The translations under genes and the position numbers were made by a program. Shown piece after piece: positions 25,177-34,853 of a stretch of 55,228 bases of DNA. Under the pieces are notes generated by a model that was not told the origin of the DNA, did no database searches, and was given only the letters and a program-made list of their open reading frames with translations. The stretch spans positions 1-55,228 of the forward strand of contig JANQRK010000101.1 of assembly GCA_028284585.1 (NCBI GenBank), given 5' to 3'. Within the stretch, counting starts at the first letter, position 1, and the number at the start of each line of letters is the position of its first letter. The stretch is from Chromatiales bacterium. GTDB lineage: Bacteria; Pseudomonadota; Gammaproteobacteria; Chromatiales; Chromatiaceae.

Positions 25177-27652
25177 GCAAGATACCAACGATGCCTGCGT
25201 ATTACCCAACATGCCGGCGCTCCCGAGGGATGCCAAAGAGATCAGCCGTAGCCTGCAGCACTACCTCGAGTACCACCTCGGGAGATTCCTCGGCTGTGAC
25301 CGCTCTTATCTCTATGAATCCCTCGCCTATACGGTGCGCGACCGGATAATGAGCGACTGGCGCAACACCTGGTGCCTCTACAAGCGCGACGGCGTGCGCC
25401 GCGCCCATTACCTGTCACTCGAATTCTTGATCGGCCGCTCGCTGGGCAACCATTTACTCAATCTCGAGATGCAGCAGCCGGTAGACAGTGCCCTCAAAGA
25501 TCTGGCGGTGTCGCTCGAGGAAATCCGCGACGCGGAGCCAGACGCCGGGCTGGGGAATGGCGGCCTGGGGCGTCTTGCTGCCTGTTTCCTCGACAGTTGC
25601 GCGACCCTGAGGCTGCCTGTGACAGGCTATGGTCTGCGCTACGAATACGGCATGTTTCAGCAGCACATCGAAAACGGCTATCAAATCGAAGACCCTGACC
25701 ATTGGCTGCGCGATGGTCACCCATGGGAAGTCGAGCGTCCTGAGTACACCCAGGTCGTCAAATTCCGCGGTCATACCCAACACTTCACGGATCCGCAGGG
25801 CAAGTCTTTCGTGCGTTGGGTGGATTCTGAAGACGTGCTCGCCGTGCCCTACGATGTCCCCGTGTCGGGTTACCGCAACAAAATCGTCAATACGCTGCGC
25901 CTATGGTCCGCCTCTGCAACAGCCGAATTCAACCTTGGGGAGTTCAATGCAGGCGATTACGCCGAATCGGTAGCAAGCAAGAATCAGGCGGAAAATATCA
26001 CCATGGTGTTGTACCCCAACGATGCCAATGAAAATGGTAAAGAGCTTCGCCTGCGCCAACAATACTTCTTGACCTCCGCCAGCCTACAAGATGTCTTCCG
26101 GCAATGGAGTGATCGGCCCCTGTCGCAGTTCGCCGATTGCAACGTCTTTCAGCTCAATGACACCCACCCGAGCATCGCTGTCGCCGAGATGATGCGGATC
26201 CTCCTCGACGACCCCGACAAACGCCTATCCTGGCATGAGGCCTGGAAAATAACCTGCAGCTGCATGGCCTATACCAACCATACGCTGCTACCCGAGGCCT
26301 TGGAGCGTTGGCCAGTGCGACTATTCCAGTCCCTGCTGCCACGCCTGCTCGAGATCATCTATGAGATCAATGCGCAGTTCCTCGCGGTGGTTCGCCAGCG
26401 CTGGCCGGGCGACATCGAGCGCGTGCGCCGCATGTCACTGATCGAGGAAGGCCCTGATCCGCAGGTACGTATGGCGTGGTTGGCTATCGTTGGCAGCTTC
26501 TCGGTCAACGGGGTCGCGGCATTGCATTCGGACCTGCTGGTCAAGGGGCTGTTCAAGGATTTTTACGAGTTATGGCCAGAGAAATTCAATAACAAGACCA
26601 ACGGTGTAACGCCACGGCGCTGGTTGGCCATGGCAAACCCTCCTTTGGCGGAGCTTCTGAGCGAGCAACTCGGCGAAGGCTGGCAGGCCGACCTAGGCCA
26701 GCTCGCAAGGATGCGGCCCCTGGCCGAAGAGGGAGGTCCAGCGTTCTTCGAACGCTGGCGCGCTATCCGAGCAGCGAACAAACAGCGTTTGGCGGCGTTG
26801 GTGCTGCAGCAAACCGGAGTCACTTTCGACCCCAGCGCGCTGTTCGATATTCAGGTCAAACGCATCCACGAGTACAAGCGACAACTGCTGAATTTGCTGC
26901 ATGTGATCCATCTGTACAACCGGATCCGACGTGGCGATACGGACAATTGGGTAAATCGCTGCGTGCTCATCGGCGGCAAGGCCGCGCCGGGTTACCAGCG
27001 CGCCAAAGAAATCATCAAGCTGATCAACAATGTGGCGGCCATGATCAATAGCGACCCAGCGGTGGGCGATCGGCTCAAGTTGGTGTTTCTGCCCAATTAC
27101 GGCGTCACGAAAATGATGACTATCTGTCCGGCAGCCGATCTATCGGAGCAGATCTCGACAGCGGGGAAAGAGGCCTCTGGGACAGGCAATATGAAGTTCA
27201 TGATGAATGGTTCTGTCACCATCGGCACCTACGACGGCGCCAATATCGAAATCATGGACGCGGTAGGTGAAGACAACTTTTTTCTATTCGGGTTGCGCGC
27301 CGAGGACATCAAGGCGCTGCGCGGCGCCTACCGACCACGCAGCTACGTCGATGACGATCCAGATCTCGCGCAGGTTATCGGCTTGCTCGAAAGCGACCAT
27401 TTCAGTGGCATGGAACCTGGGCTATTTCGCGGCATTCTCGACAGCTTGATGAGTCCCGATGACCCCTGGATGACGCTCGCCGATTTCCGCAGTTATGTCG
27501 ACGCTCAGCGGCGCGTAGAGGAGTGTTGGCGCAACCCGGAGCAATGGACCAGGATGAGTATCCGCAACTGCGCGGCCAGTGGTGGCTTCTCAACCGACCG
27601 CACCATCAGCGAGTACAACAATGAAATATGGCATTTGGCGCCACTCGCTTGA
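25169..27652 (+). CDS. glgP: Glycogen phosphorylase
   Basis: Phosphorolyses glycogen to glucose 1-phosphate (GT35, pyridoxal phosphate). It is 827 residues from GTG 25169, chosen because CAGGAG lies about 7 bases upstream; the frame extends to 25142. Motifs are DAGLGNGGLGRLAACFLDS, LNDTHPSIAVAEMMR, KTNGVTPRRWL, VKRIHEYKRQLLN and EASGTGNMKFMMNG, where the lysine near residue 675 binds the cofactor. Last gene of the operon, overlapping glgA by 8 bp. Its ribosome site contains AGGA, a possible CsrA target, though such sequence is also simply a normal Shine-Dalgarno. Confidence 0.97.
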   Translation: MAEQDTNDACVLPNMPALPRDAKEISRSLQHYLEYHLGRFLGCDRSYLYESLAYTVRDRIMSDWRNTWCLYKRDGVRRAHYLSLEFLIGRSLGNHLLNLEMQQPVDSALKDLAVSLEEIRDAEPDAGLGNGGLGRLAACFLDSCATLRLPVTGYGLRYEYGMFQQHIENGYQIEDPDHWLRDGHPWEVERPEYTQVVKFRGHTQHFTDPQGKSFVRWVDSEDVLAVPYDVPVSGYRNKIVNTLRLWSASATAEFNLGEFNAGDYAESVASKNQAENITMVLYPNDANENGKELRLRQQYFLTSASLQDVFRQWSDRPLSQFADCNVFQLNDTHPSIAVAEMMRILLDDPDKRLSWHEAWKITCSCMAYTNHTLLPEALERWPVRLFQSLLPRLLEIIYEINAQFLAVVRQRWPGDIERVRRMSLIEEGPDPQVRMAWLAIVGSFSVNGVAALHSDLLVKGLFKDFYELWPEKFNNKTNGVTPRRWLAMANPPLAELLSEQLGEGWQADLGQLARMRPLAEEGGPAFFERWRAIRAANKQRLAALVLQQTGVTFDPSALFDIQVKRIHEYKRQLLNLLHVIHLYNRIRRGDTDNWVNRCVLIGGKAAPGYQRAKEIIKLINNVAAMINSDPAVGDRLKLVFLPNYGVTKMMTICPAADLSEQISTAGKEASGTGNMKFMMNGSVTIGTYDGANIEIMDAVGEDNFFLFGLRAEDIKALRGAYRPRSYVDDDPDLAQVIGLLESDHFSGMEPGLFRGILDSLMSPDDPWMTLADFRSYVDAQRRVEECWRNPEQWTRMSIRNCAASGGFSTDRTISEYNNEIWHLAPLA

Positions 27653-27755
27653 GGGCACTCAAAAATCGAGGTAGACGGACCGCACAGAGATGTGCTGCTG
27701 TTTCCGACCACGACAAGGAAATAAAAGAAACTGGATTCTGGCCTTTCCTGTATAG

Positions 27756-27779
27756 AAAAATGCCATCAATGGCATTTTT
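27756..27779. terminator. Bidirectional intrinsic terminator after glgP
   Basis: AAAAATGCCA (27756-27765), a TCAA loop and TGGCATTTTT (27770-27779) form a perfect 10-bp stem, with A-run and T-run on the two sides, so it can terminate transcription in both directions. It lies 103 bp after glgP and 26 bp past the stop of the convergent ChaN-like gene. Confidence 0.85.
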
Positions 27780-27805
27780 CGAGATCTTCGATATCCGCCC
27801 AGTTC

Positions 27806-28993
27806 TCAGTGCGGCACCACGCCACCACGACCGGACAGACGAAACCTGAGCTCTACCGGCCGTTCGCTTCCGAACAGGCCGCTACGCATCACCGAGAGGT
27901 CTATTTCGTTGCCCGGTTCCTGATCAAGCATCGCGATCTTGATGTCAGCGAAGCGTTTGATCTGCTCACCGTTGATGCTGACGATGCGGTCGCCCTTTTC
28001 GACGCCGGCCTGGTAAGCCGGACTGCCACCGGCAAAGCCAGTGATGAACACACTACCGTCACGTTCATCAAGCAGGACACGCATCAGACCGGCAGGCGGC
28101 AGAGATCGCTCACGTGCTAATACGAGATAGTCAATCGCATTGGGTAAGCCGACCGACGGGGTAAAGGTCGCGATGGTAGCACCGCGCAGACCAGTACGCC
28201 GGGTCACCCGGTTGGGAATCCCGTGACGCCCGGTGATATGGCCGCGGCCAGCCAGCACCAGGATACGACCATCCGGAGCAGCCTTTAAATGGTTGGCAAC
28301 GCCTTCCGCCATGCTCTCGTCCCAGGTCAACTGGACTTCGAGAAAACGTCGGAAATCGCCGTTACCGGGTGGATGGTTTTTGAATGTATCACGCAACATG
28401 CGCTCATACTCGGCGTCGCTAAAATCGTAGCTCCCCGGCAGGTCGTTACGATCGGCCTCAGCCAAGGCATCGATCCCAACTTGGCGAATCTCGTCGGTCA
28501 GCTCTCGCGCAGCATTCAGCGCGATGACTGGGATGCCTTTCTCTTTTGCAAACCGCATGATCGGCCGGTACAGCCGGTAGTCAAAACGCCAGCGCTGATA
28601 GTACTCGGTACGACGCAGCATCTCGGCCTCGTCGATCTTGCCAGCGATATAATCGTCGAGTACCGGCTGGAAGGGCCGCTGAAACCACTCGACCCCCACA
28701 CTCAGCTTGCCCGACCGCGCAGCCATACTACGCAGCACTTCCAGTTGCAGTAGGTGATCGGCAAATGCCGTGTGGGTCTCGCCGACGTAGATCACGCGCT
28801 CGTCGCGTAGCTTCGCCATTAGATCGGGCAGGGTTGCGGATTTCGCCGATTCGATGACAATCGGGGCCATGATCTCCGCCGGTTTTTCCCTCACGGCTTG
28901 GTCGGCTAAAGCAGCCGACGCGAACCACCCGAGCGCCAACACTATTACCAGCCGGTACTTGGGCGTGCTGCTGTGCCTCTGCCTCAATCTCAT
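27806..28993 (-). CDS. ChaN-like haem-binding-domain protein with C-terminal PDZ domain
   Basis: A 395-residue exported protein. After a signal peptide (VIVLALGWFASAALA, cleavage near residue 30) comes a DUF399/ChaN-type domain (Cofac_haem_bdg) with RVIYVGETHTAFADHLLQLE, VGVEWFQRPFQPVLDDY and LAGRGHITGRHGIP. A PDZ domain follows at about residues 300-385 (GSPAYQAGVEKGDRIVSINGEQI). ChaN in Campylobacter binds haem pairs; the TraB/ChaN fold is also linked to peptidase-like roles. The PDZ domain suggests a protein partner in the periplasm. The start at 28993 (GGTGAG upstream) puts its first 35 bp opposite the start of the divergent peptidase gene. The family is sure, the function is not. Confidence 0.87.
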   Translation of the reverse strand: MRLRQRHSSTPKYRLVIVLALGWFASAALADQAVREKPAEIMAPIVIESAKSATLPDLMAKLRDERVIYVGETHTAFADHLLQLEVLRSMAARSGKLSVGVEWFQRPFQPVLDDYIAGKIDEAEMLRRTEYYQRWRFDYRLYRPIMRFAKEKGIPVIALNAARELTDEIRQVGIDALAEADRNDLPGSYDFSDAEYERMLRDTFKNHPPGNGDFRRFLEVQLTWDESMAEGVANHLKAAPDGRILVLAGRGHITGRHGIPNRVTRRTGLRGATIATFTPSVGLPNAIDYLVLARERSLPPAGLMRVLLDERDGSVFITGFAGGSPAYQAGVEKGDRIVSINGEQIKRFADIKIAMLDQEPGNEIDLSVMRSGLFGSERPVELRFRLSGRGGVVPH

Positions 28994-31079
28994 CTGCTCA
29001 CCCCTGCACGCATCCCGCTCCGGCTTGGCACATGACCTCTCCGTCGTATTGACCCCCAGTTTGCACACCATCAGCGTAGACGATGCAGTCGCAGTGGACC
29101 GGCCGACGACCCACTTCGACTTCGTGCTCAACGCTGGTCTCACGCTGACAAGCGCTAGCGGCACACTCCGCCGTCTGGGGGTCTCTGAAGATGGTCTGCT
29201 CGCTCACTATCGCGTCACTTTGCCCACTCCGGGCCAAACGCTCAAGTTGCATTACCACGGCATCCCGGTGTTTTCTGCGACACCGCGTCTCGGCGAAATG
29301 CCGCAGGGACTCATCTCCGAGCAAGGGGTCTACCTCGATGGGGCATCCGCCTGGTATCCGCGCTTTGCGCAAGCGGTTGATGCCATGCGGCTCAAGGTGC
29401 AGGTCCCAGAGGACTGGCAGACAATCAGCATCGGCGGTCGTAGCCAGGAGGCAGGATCTGTCGTCTGGACAACCCGGCAACCGCATGCCGAACTCTATCT
29501 GATCGCCGGGCCCTTCAAGCGCTATACCAAGCCTTACGGGGATGACCGCATTACCTTGTCAGTGTGGCTGTTGCGCGAAGACGCAGCATTGGCAGCCCGT
29601 TATCTGGGCTTGATGGGCGACTACCTGGCCCACTACGAGCGGCTGATTGGCAGTTACCCCTATGCCAAATTCGCGGTGGTCGAAAACCGCTGGCAGACCG
29701 GTTTTGGCATGCCTTCGTTCACTTTGCTCGGCTCGCGCGTACTGCGCCTGCCGTTCATCCCCTACACCTCACTGCCACATGAGATTTTGCACAATTGGTG
29801 GGGCAACGGGGTCTGGGTCGATTACACCGCGGGCAATTGGAGCGAGGGCCTTACCGCCTACCTGGCCGACCACTGGATGCAGGCGCGCCAGGGCAAGGGT
29901 GACCAGTACCGCCTCAAGGCCCTGCAACGCTACAGCAACTTTGCCGCCCAGGGGCAGGACATGCCGTTGTCGGATTTCGTCAGCCGGCACAATGACGCCA
30001 CCCAATCTATTGGCTACAGCAAGTCACTCATGCTGTTTCATATGCTGCGCCAGTACCTTGGCGATCCAGCCTTCGCCGCCGGCCTGCGCCGCCTATGGCA
30101 GACCCACTGTTTCGAGCGCATCGGCTTTGCCGAGACCCTTCGCACCATCGGTGCGTCTGCGCCTGAACTCGTGCAGCGCCTGCTAGCTTGGTTGAAACGC
30201 GAAGGCGCCCCCCGGCTTAGCCTGGTCGACAGTCGGCTCAGGCCGCTGGACGACGGCTGGTCGCTGCACCTGTCGCTTCGCCAGACCCAACCGGAGCTGT
30301 TTGACTTCGACCTGCCGATACTCATCACGCTGCAAGGTGAGGATCAGGCTCGGCGCGAGGTCGCCCGAATCAGCGCCCGCGACACAGCGCTGCAATACCG
30401 CTTCGAGCAACGCCCGTTGCGGATCGATATCGACCCCGAATACGACGTACTGCGCTACCTCGACCCGACCGAGCAGCCGCCGGCATTGAACAGACTGTTC
30501 GGCGGGCGTCAGACCTGGCTGGTAATACCGACTGCCGCCACACCTGAGATGCGCGCAGCCTGGAACAGGCTGGCCATTGCTTGGCAGCATCGTTATCCGG
30601 GTCTCAGGCCGATCGAAGACAGCTTGGCTAGACAGATCCCAGCCGGTGCCGACCGCATCCTGCTCGGCTGGGAGAATAGCCTGTTGGACAAGTCCAGAGT
30701 CCTTTTTCGGCGTGATGACCAAACCCTGTCAGACCACTCGGCCCGCATTCTAGACCAGCACTATGCGGCCGATCAGGCCAGCGTGGTACTGGTCAGCAAT
30801 GATGCCCAGGGTACGACTACTGGCTTCATCGGTGCCGTCGCGCCATCGGCGATCCCTGTGCTAGCCCGCAAGCTGACTCACTACGGCAGCTATGGTCGCC
30901 TGCTATTCGATCAAGACGGTAACAATCTGCTACGGGACAGCCTGACCTCCGACCACTCGCGGCTCAGCCGACAGCTAAGCGGCCAGCGCACCGCACTGCA
31001 ACCGCCCGAGCGTCGACCGTTGGGCGCCGATCTGGCGCGCCCCAACAAACCCTTATCGGCGTCGGATTGCCGCAACTAG
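28959..31079 (+). CDS. M1-type metallopeptidase-like exported protein
   Basis: About 706 residues from TTG 28959. The zinc motif is PHEILHNWWGNG, with HEILH followed 17 residues later by the glutamate of WSEGLTAYLADHW, an M1/gluzincin pattern with one residue less than the usual 18 between. A beta-sandwich-like N-terminal part and a long C-terminal region of unclear fold surround it. The signal peptide GVLLCLCLNLICSPLHA points to the periplasm or envelope. The start is uncertain: ATG 28854 would add a stretch antisense to the ChaN-like gene, while TTG 28959 or GTG 28965 start right at the signal peptide; none has a clear ribosome site. The gene may work with its divergent ChaN/PDZ neighbour. 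Confidence 0.82.
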   Translation: MGVLLCLCLNLICSPLHASRSGLAHDLSVVLTPSLHTISVDDAVAVDRPTTHFDFVLNAGLTLTSASGTLRRLGVSEDGLLAHYRVTLPTPGQTLKLHYHGIPVFSATPRLGEMPQGLISEQGVYLDGASAWYPRFAQAVDAMRLKVQVPEDWQTISIGGRSQEAGSVVWTTRQPHAELYLIAGPFKRYTKPYGDDRITLSVWLLREDAALAARYLGLMGDYLAHYERLIGSYPYAKFAVVENRWQTGFGMPSFTLLGSRVLRLPFIPYTSLPHEILHNWWGNGVWVDYTAGNWSEGLTAYLADHWMQARQGKGDQYRLKALQRYSNFAAQGQDMPLSDFVSRHNDATQSIGYSKSLMLFHMLRQYLGDPAFAAGLRRLWQTHCFERIGFAETLRTIGASAPELVQRLLAWLKREGAPRLSLVDSRLRPLDDGWSLHLSLRQTQPELFDFDLPILITLQGEDQARREVARISARDTALQYRFEQRPLRIDIDPEYDVLRYLDPTEQPPALNRLFGGRQTWLVIPTAATPEMRAAWNRLAIAWQHRYPGLRPIEDSLARQIPAGADRILLGWENSLLDKSRVLFRRDDQTLSDHSARILDQHYAADQASVVLVSNDAQGTTTGFIGAVAPSAIPVLARKLTHYGSYGRLLFDQDGNNLLRDSLTSDHSRLSRQLSGQRTALQPPERRPLGADLARPNKPLSASDCRN

Positions 31080-31188
31080 CAACAGCCAAGCTACCCATCC
31101 TGCGGCGCCCGCCGATAAACCGTGCTGACACGGGCATCCGGTCAGTGTTCGTGCGATCATGCGATCTTCATCTTCTCCAAGGTCGTTC

Positions 31189-32859
31189 ATGCCTGACATA
31201 GCGCCGGTTAACCTCGCGGCCTTTGACGTGACACATGTATTGCCACTAGGCGTGGCCTTCGCGCTGGGCATGCTCGCCCGGCTGATCGGTCTACCGCCGT
31301 TGATGGGCTTTCTCGCGGCAGGTTTCGTGCTCGGCGCCTTGGGGATGCAAAACACTCCAATGCTGCAGGAGATTGCCGACCTCGGCATTACCCTGCTGCT
31401 GTTTACGATTGGCCTTAAGCTGCACTTGAAGGACCTGCTAGCGCCGGTCGTCTGGGCAACCGCCTCGCTGCACATGCTGTTGACGACCTTGGTCGCAACA
31501 CTGGCGTGCGTATTACTCAGCTTGATCGGATTGGGGCTATTCGGCACCTTGTCGAGCAGCAGCGCGCTGTTGATCGGCTTTGCCTTGAGTTTTTCCAGTA
31601 CGGTGTTTGCGGTCAAGGTGTTCGAGGCACGTGGCGAAATGGGCTCCATCCACGGCCGTGTCGCCATCGGGCTGCTGATATTGCAAGACATCTTCGCGGT
31701 GGTGTTCATTGCGGTCTCGGCCGGCAAAGTGCCCAGCCTATGGGCCCTACTACTGTTCGGTCTGATCCCACTGCGGCCACTGCTGCTCAAGGTTCTAGAG
31801 CGTGCCGGACACGGCGAGCTACTCATCCTGCTTGGCTGGTTGATCCCGGTCGCCGGCGCAGCCCTGTTCGAACAGGTTGGGGTCAAGGCCGATCTCGGCG
31901 CACTGGCCCTGGGGATCTTGCTCGCTGGACACACCAAGACCAATGAACTAGCCAAGTCCTTACTGAGCTTCAAAGATCTGTTCCTGATAGGCTTTTTTCT
32001 GTCGATCGGACTGTCTGGAGAACTCAGCTGGGATTCCCTGGCCGCCGCGCTGTTGTTGTTGGTCCTCGTCCTCCCGATCAAGTCGCTGCTGTACTTCCTC
32101 TTGATGACCCGGCAACGTATGCGTAGCCGCAGCGCAACCTTGGCCTCGCTAGGTCTTAGCAACTTCAGCGAATTCGGTCTGATTGTTGGTGCGATCGGTG
32201 TTCAAAGTGGCTGGCTGGACGCTAAATGGTTATCGGTAATCGCCTTGAGTCTGGCCGTGAGCTTTTTAGTCGCCTCACCGCTGAACATCATCTCCCGGGA
32301 CTTGTATGCCCGTTGGGGCCATGTGCTGCGCCGCTTTCAGACCCACGAACGGCTACCCGGCGACGAAATGATCCGCCCTGGCAATGCCCAGTTGATCGTG
32401 TTCGGGATGGGACGGGTCGGTACCGGCGCCTATGATTCACTGCGCAACCGCTGGGGTGACGTGGTGCTCGGAATCGATATCAACGAGGACTATGTCGAAC
32501 GCCACCGCACAGCCGGTCGCAACGTGGCCCACGGCGACGCCACCGATGCCGACTTCTGGGCGCGTGCCGAGCGCACTGGCCAGGTCAAGTTAGCGCTGCT
32601 AGCCTTCACCGATCACGAGTCGAACATGACCGTTGCTCGTTTGTTGCGCGAGCGCGGATTCGACCTGGAACTCGCCTCGGTGGCTCATTATCCAGACGAT
32701 GAGGAGGCACTACGCGAGGCCGGCGTACAGACGGTGTTCAATTTCTATGCAAGTGCTGGCGAAAGCTTCGCTGATCAGGTCGCCGATGCGTTCGGCGAAT
32801 TGATCGACCCTGAGTCAGCCAGCCCGGGCTCGCATCACGGACAGCGACTGCCCGCCTGA
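31189..32859 (+). CDS. Kef-type cation:proton antiporter (CPA2) with TrkA-N domain
   Basis: A 556-residue inner-membrane exchanger or K+ efflux system. About twelve helices (residues 10-375) contain the CPA2 patterns LIGLPPLMGFLAAGFVLG and FSSTVFAVKVFE, followed by a cytosolic Rossmann TrkA-N/RCK domain (about 400-525) with LIVFGMGRVGTGAYDSL. This combination is typical of KefB/KefC/YbaL-like proteins, which export potassium or protect pH. The start at ATG 31189 is supported by AAGG and the family N-terminus; the frame extends to 31159. It follows the peptidase gene by 109 bp on the same strand. The ion is not decided by sequence. Confidence 0.92.
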   Translation: MPDIAPVNLAAFDVTHVLPLGVAFALGMLARLIGLPPLMGFLAAGFVLGALGMQNTPMLQEIADLGITLLLFTIGLKLHLKDLLAPVVWATASLHMLLTTLVATLACVLLSLIGLGLFGTLSSSSALLIGFALSFSSTVFAVKVFEARGEMGSIHGRVAIGLLILQDIFAVVFIAVSAGKVPSLWALLLFGLIPLRPLLLKVLERAGHGELLILLGWLIPVAGAALFEQVGVKADLGALALGILLAGHTKTNELAKSLLSFKDLFLIGFFLSIGLSGELSWDSLAAALLLLVLVLPIKSLLYFLLMTRQRMRSRSATLASLGLSNFSEFGLIVGAIGVQSGWLDAKWLSVIALSLAVSFLVASPLNIISRDLYARWGHVLRRFQTHERLPGDEMIRPGNAQLIVFGMGRVGTGAYDSLRNRWGDVVLGIDINEDYVERHRTAGRNVAHGDATDADFWARAERTGQVKLALLAFTDHESNMTVARLLRERGFDLELASVAHYPDDEEALREAGVQTVFNFYASAGESFADQVADAFGELIDPESASPGSHHGQRLPA

Positions 32860-32911
32860 CGGCCGACACACTGCACTAGCCCGCAAGCCCGTGCCTCTTG
32901 GCCAGCACCTT

Positions 32912-33514
32912 TCAGGTCGGCGGCACGATGATCGAAAGTCGCTCCACGAATATCAGCTCGCAGGATCCGGCACCGACGTCGCGGCGTGTCAGAGAGCTAC
33001 GCCAACGCCAACCATCCGATGCACTCACCTCGACCAGATAACCCGACAAGCGCACCGTATGGCCCGACCTGACATCTTCGAGCCTGTCGATCACCGCCTC
33101 ACTGCCAGGTATCAGGTGCATATTGGCGCTATTGTGTTGAATCTCCTGACGCGGCAGCAGTAGTTCACTCGTGCGCCAGCGGTACCAGCGCCCACTCTGA
33201 CTGATCTGGACGTTGTCGAGAATGTGCTGGTCCGACATCGGCCCCCACCCGAGTACCAAATCGACAGGAGCGAGATCGGCACCGCGATCAAAGCGATAGT
33301 CTTCACGCCCCAACACGCGTGCCGACAACTCAAAACGGGCCAGGGGTTTTATCGAATACCCCAGATGCTGGAAAACCGCTGCCCCGTCCGCAGTGGATTG
33401 CAAAGGAGGCTGCGAGACAAGCATACCGGGTGCATGCCTGATCTCCGACGTCGGAAATAGCCACCAGGTCGCGCCACCGAGAATGGCCAATAGCAGCCAC
33501 CGATTCACAACCAT
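32912..33514 (-). CDS. Conserved membrane-anchored protein of unknown function
   Basis: A 200-residue protein with one N-terminal hydrophobic segment (WLLLAILGGATWWLF), which may be an uncleaved anchor or signal. The soluble part contains YRFDRGADLAPVDLVLGWGPMSD, GRWYRWRT, SANMHLIP, and HTVRLSGYLVEV, a mainly beta pattern reminiscent of an OB-like fold. From memory the DLAPVDLVLGWGPMSD signature recurs in proteins of unknown function in gammaproteobacteria. No catalytic motif is visible. It is convergent with the antiporter and divergent from alr. Confidence 0.75.
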   Translation of the reverse strand: MVVNRWLLLAILGGATWWLFPTSEIRHAPGMLVSQPPLQSTADGAAVFQHLGYSIKPLARFELSARVLGREDYRFDRGADLAPVDLVLGWGPMSDQHILDNVQISQSGRWYRWRTSELLLPRQEIQHNSANMHLIPGSEAVIDRLEDVRSGHTVRLSGYLVEVSASDGWRWRSSLTRRDVGAGSCELIFVERLSIIVPPT

Positions 33515-33764
33515 CGTATCTCTCAGTCACCACCCGGTCATCGTGTGGCCCGATCGGCCACATCGGTAGTTTTATCGACCAAGCGCTTGCGCAACTTAAT
33601 TGCCAAGACCGTGCCTTGGGTTACAAATCACCTGATACTCGGCACTGAACGCGAACCCGATGGTCGGAGCACATTCTCATCGGCAGCGCTGGACTTCGCG
33701 GATCGGCTGCAAGACACTGCCCGGGCGAGGTTGACCGACTATGAGGTGGACTCGGGCCCAGCGC

Positions 33765-34853
33765 ATGAGCAGACCCACATTCGCAAGAATCGACACCCGC
33801 GCATTCGTCGCTAATTATTGCTATGCCAAATCGCTCGCCCCGAAGGCAAACGCGGTCGCGGTGATCAAGGCCAATGCCTATGGTCATGGTGCAGTGGCGC
33901 TGGCGCGCGCCCTCGAGGAAAAGGCGGATGCACTCGGGGTGGCCTGTAGTGAGGAGGCCTTGGAGCTGCGTGAGTCAGGTATCCGCAGCCGGATCGTATT
34001 GCTAGGAGGCGTGTTCGCGCCCGAGGAGATCGCTGATGCCGCGTCCCACAAGTTTGCGATAACCGTCCATAATCAGACCCAACTCGACTGGCTACTCGCG
34101 GCCCGTCCAGAACGGCCGCTGCAAGTTTGGCTCAAGGTCGATACCGGGATGCATCGGCTCGGCTTTGCCCCCCAGAAACTCCAATCCGCCTATCGGCAGC
34201 TGCGCGATTGCGCCCATGTATCGGACATCGTAGTGATGTCACATTTCGCCTGTGCCGACCAACCGGGCCTATCGACCACCCGCGACCAACTCGCGTTGTT
34301 TGTGCGTGCACTCGATGACACGCCAGCACCCTGCAGTCTGGCCAACTCGGCGGCCATCCTAGCCTGGCCGGACACCCATCGTGACTGGATTCGACCCGGG
34401 ATCATGCTCTATGGCAGCTCCCCGCTAGACTCTGGAGAGACGCGGACCAACGGCCTGCGCGCAGTCATGCGGTTCGAATCACGCTTGATCTCGATCCGTC
34501 AGCTCGCGGCCGGCGACAGCATCGGCTATGGCGCACGCTATACCTGCGACCGACCGACCCGGATTGGTGTGGTCGCAGCCGGTTATGCCGATGGCTATCC
34601 AAGGAATGCGCCAGATGGCACGCCGGTGGCGGTCAACGGCAGGCCGGCGTGCTTAGCCGGTCGGGTCTCGATGGATATGCTGACCATCGACCTAGGCCAG
34701 CAGGCCGATGCCCAGATCGGCGACCCAGTGCAACTGTGGGGTGAACAGATCGCGATCGGCGAAGTCGCTCGCCGTTGCGACACCATCCCATACGAACTCT
34801 TCACCCGAGTTAGCCAGCGTGTGCATTTTGATTACCTGGGGGGCCGCCCATAG
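33765..34853 (+). CDS. alr: Alanine racemase
   Basis: Converts L- to D-alanine for peptidoglycan. It is 362 residues from ATG 33765. The pyridoxal-phosphate lysine lies in VIKANAYGHGA (lysine near residue 35), and the second catalytic tyrosine is in DSIGYGARYTC. RPGIMLYGSSPL, AGYADGYPR and RVSMDMLTIDL are standard family motifs. The start matches the typical family N-terminus (SRPTFARIDTRAF); an in-frame ATG at 33741 would add 8 residues. Upstream is a 250-bp spacer to a divergent gene. Confidence 0.94.
   Translation: MSRPTFARIDTRAFVANYCYAKSLAPKANAVAVIKANAYGHGAVALARALEEKADALGVACSEEALELRESGIRSRIVLLGGVFAPEEIADAASHKFAITVHNQTQLDWLLAARPERPLQVWLKVDTGMHRLGFAPQKLQSAYRQLRDCAHVSDIVVMSHFACADQPGLSTTRDQLALFVRALDDTPAPCSLANSAAILAWPDTHRDWIRPGIMLYGSSPLDSGETRTNGLRAVMRFESRLISIRQLAAGDSIGYGARYTCDRPTRIGVVAAGYADGYPRNAPDGTPVAVNGRPACLAGRVSMDMLTIDLGQQADAQIGDPVQLWGEQIAIGEVARRCDTIPYELFTRVSQRVHFDYLGGRP

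Noticed and set aside
31053..32162. 369-residue minus-strand open frame
   Set aside because: It is the antisense of the antiporter gene, rich in Ser/Arg/Pro, with no family motif or ribosome site.
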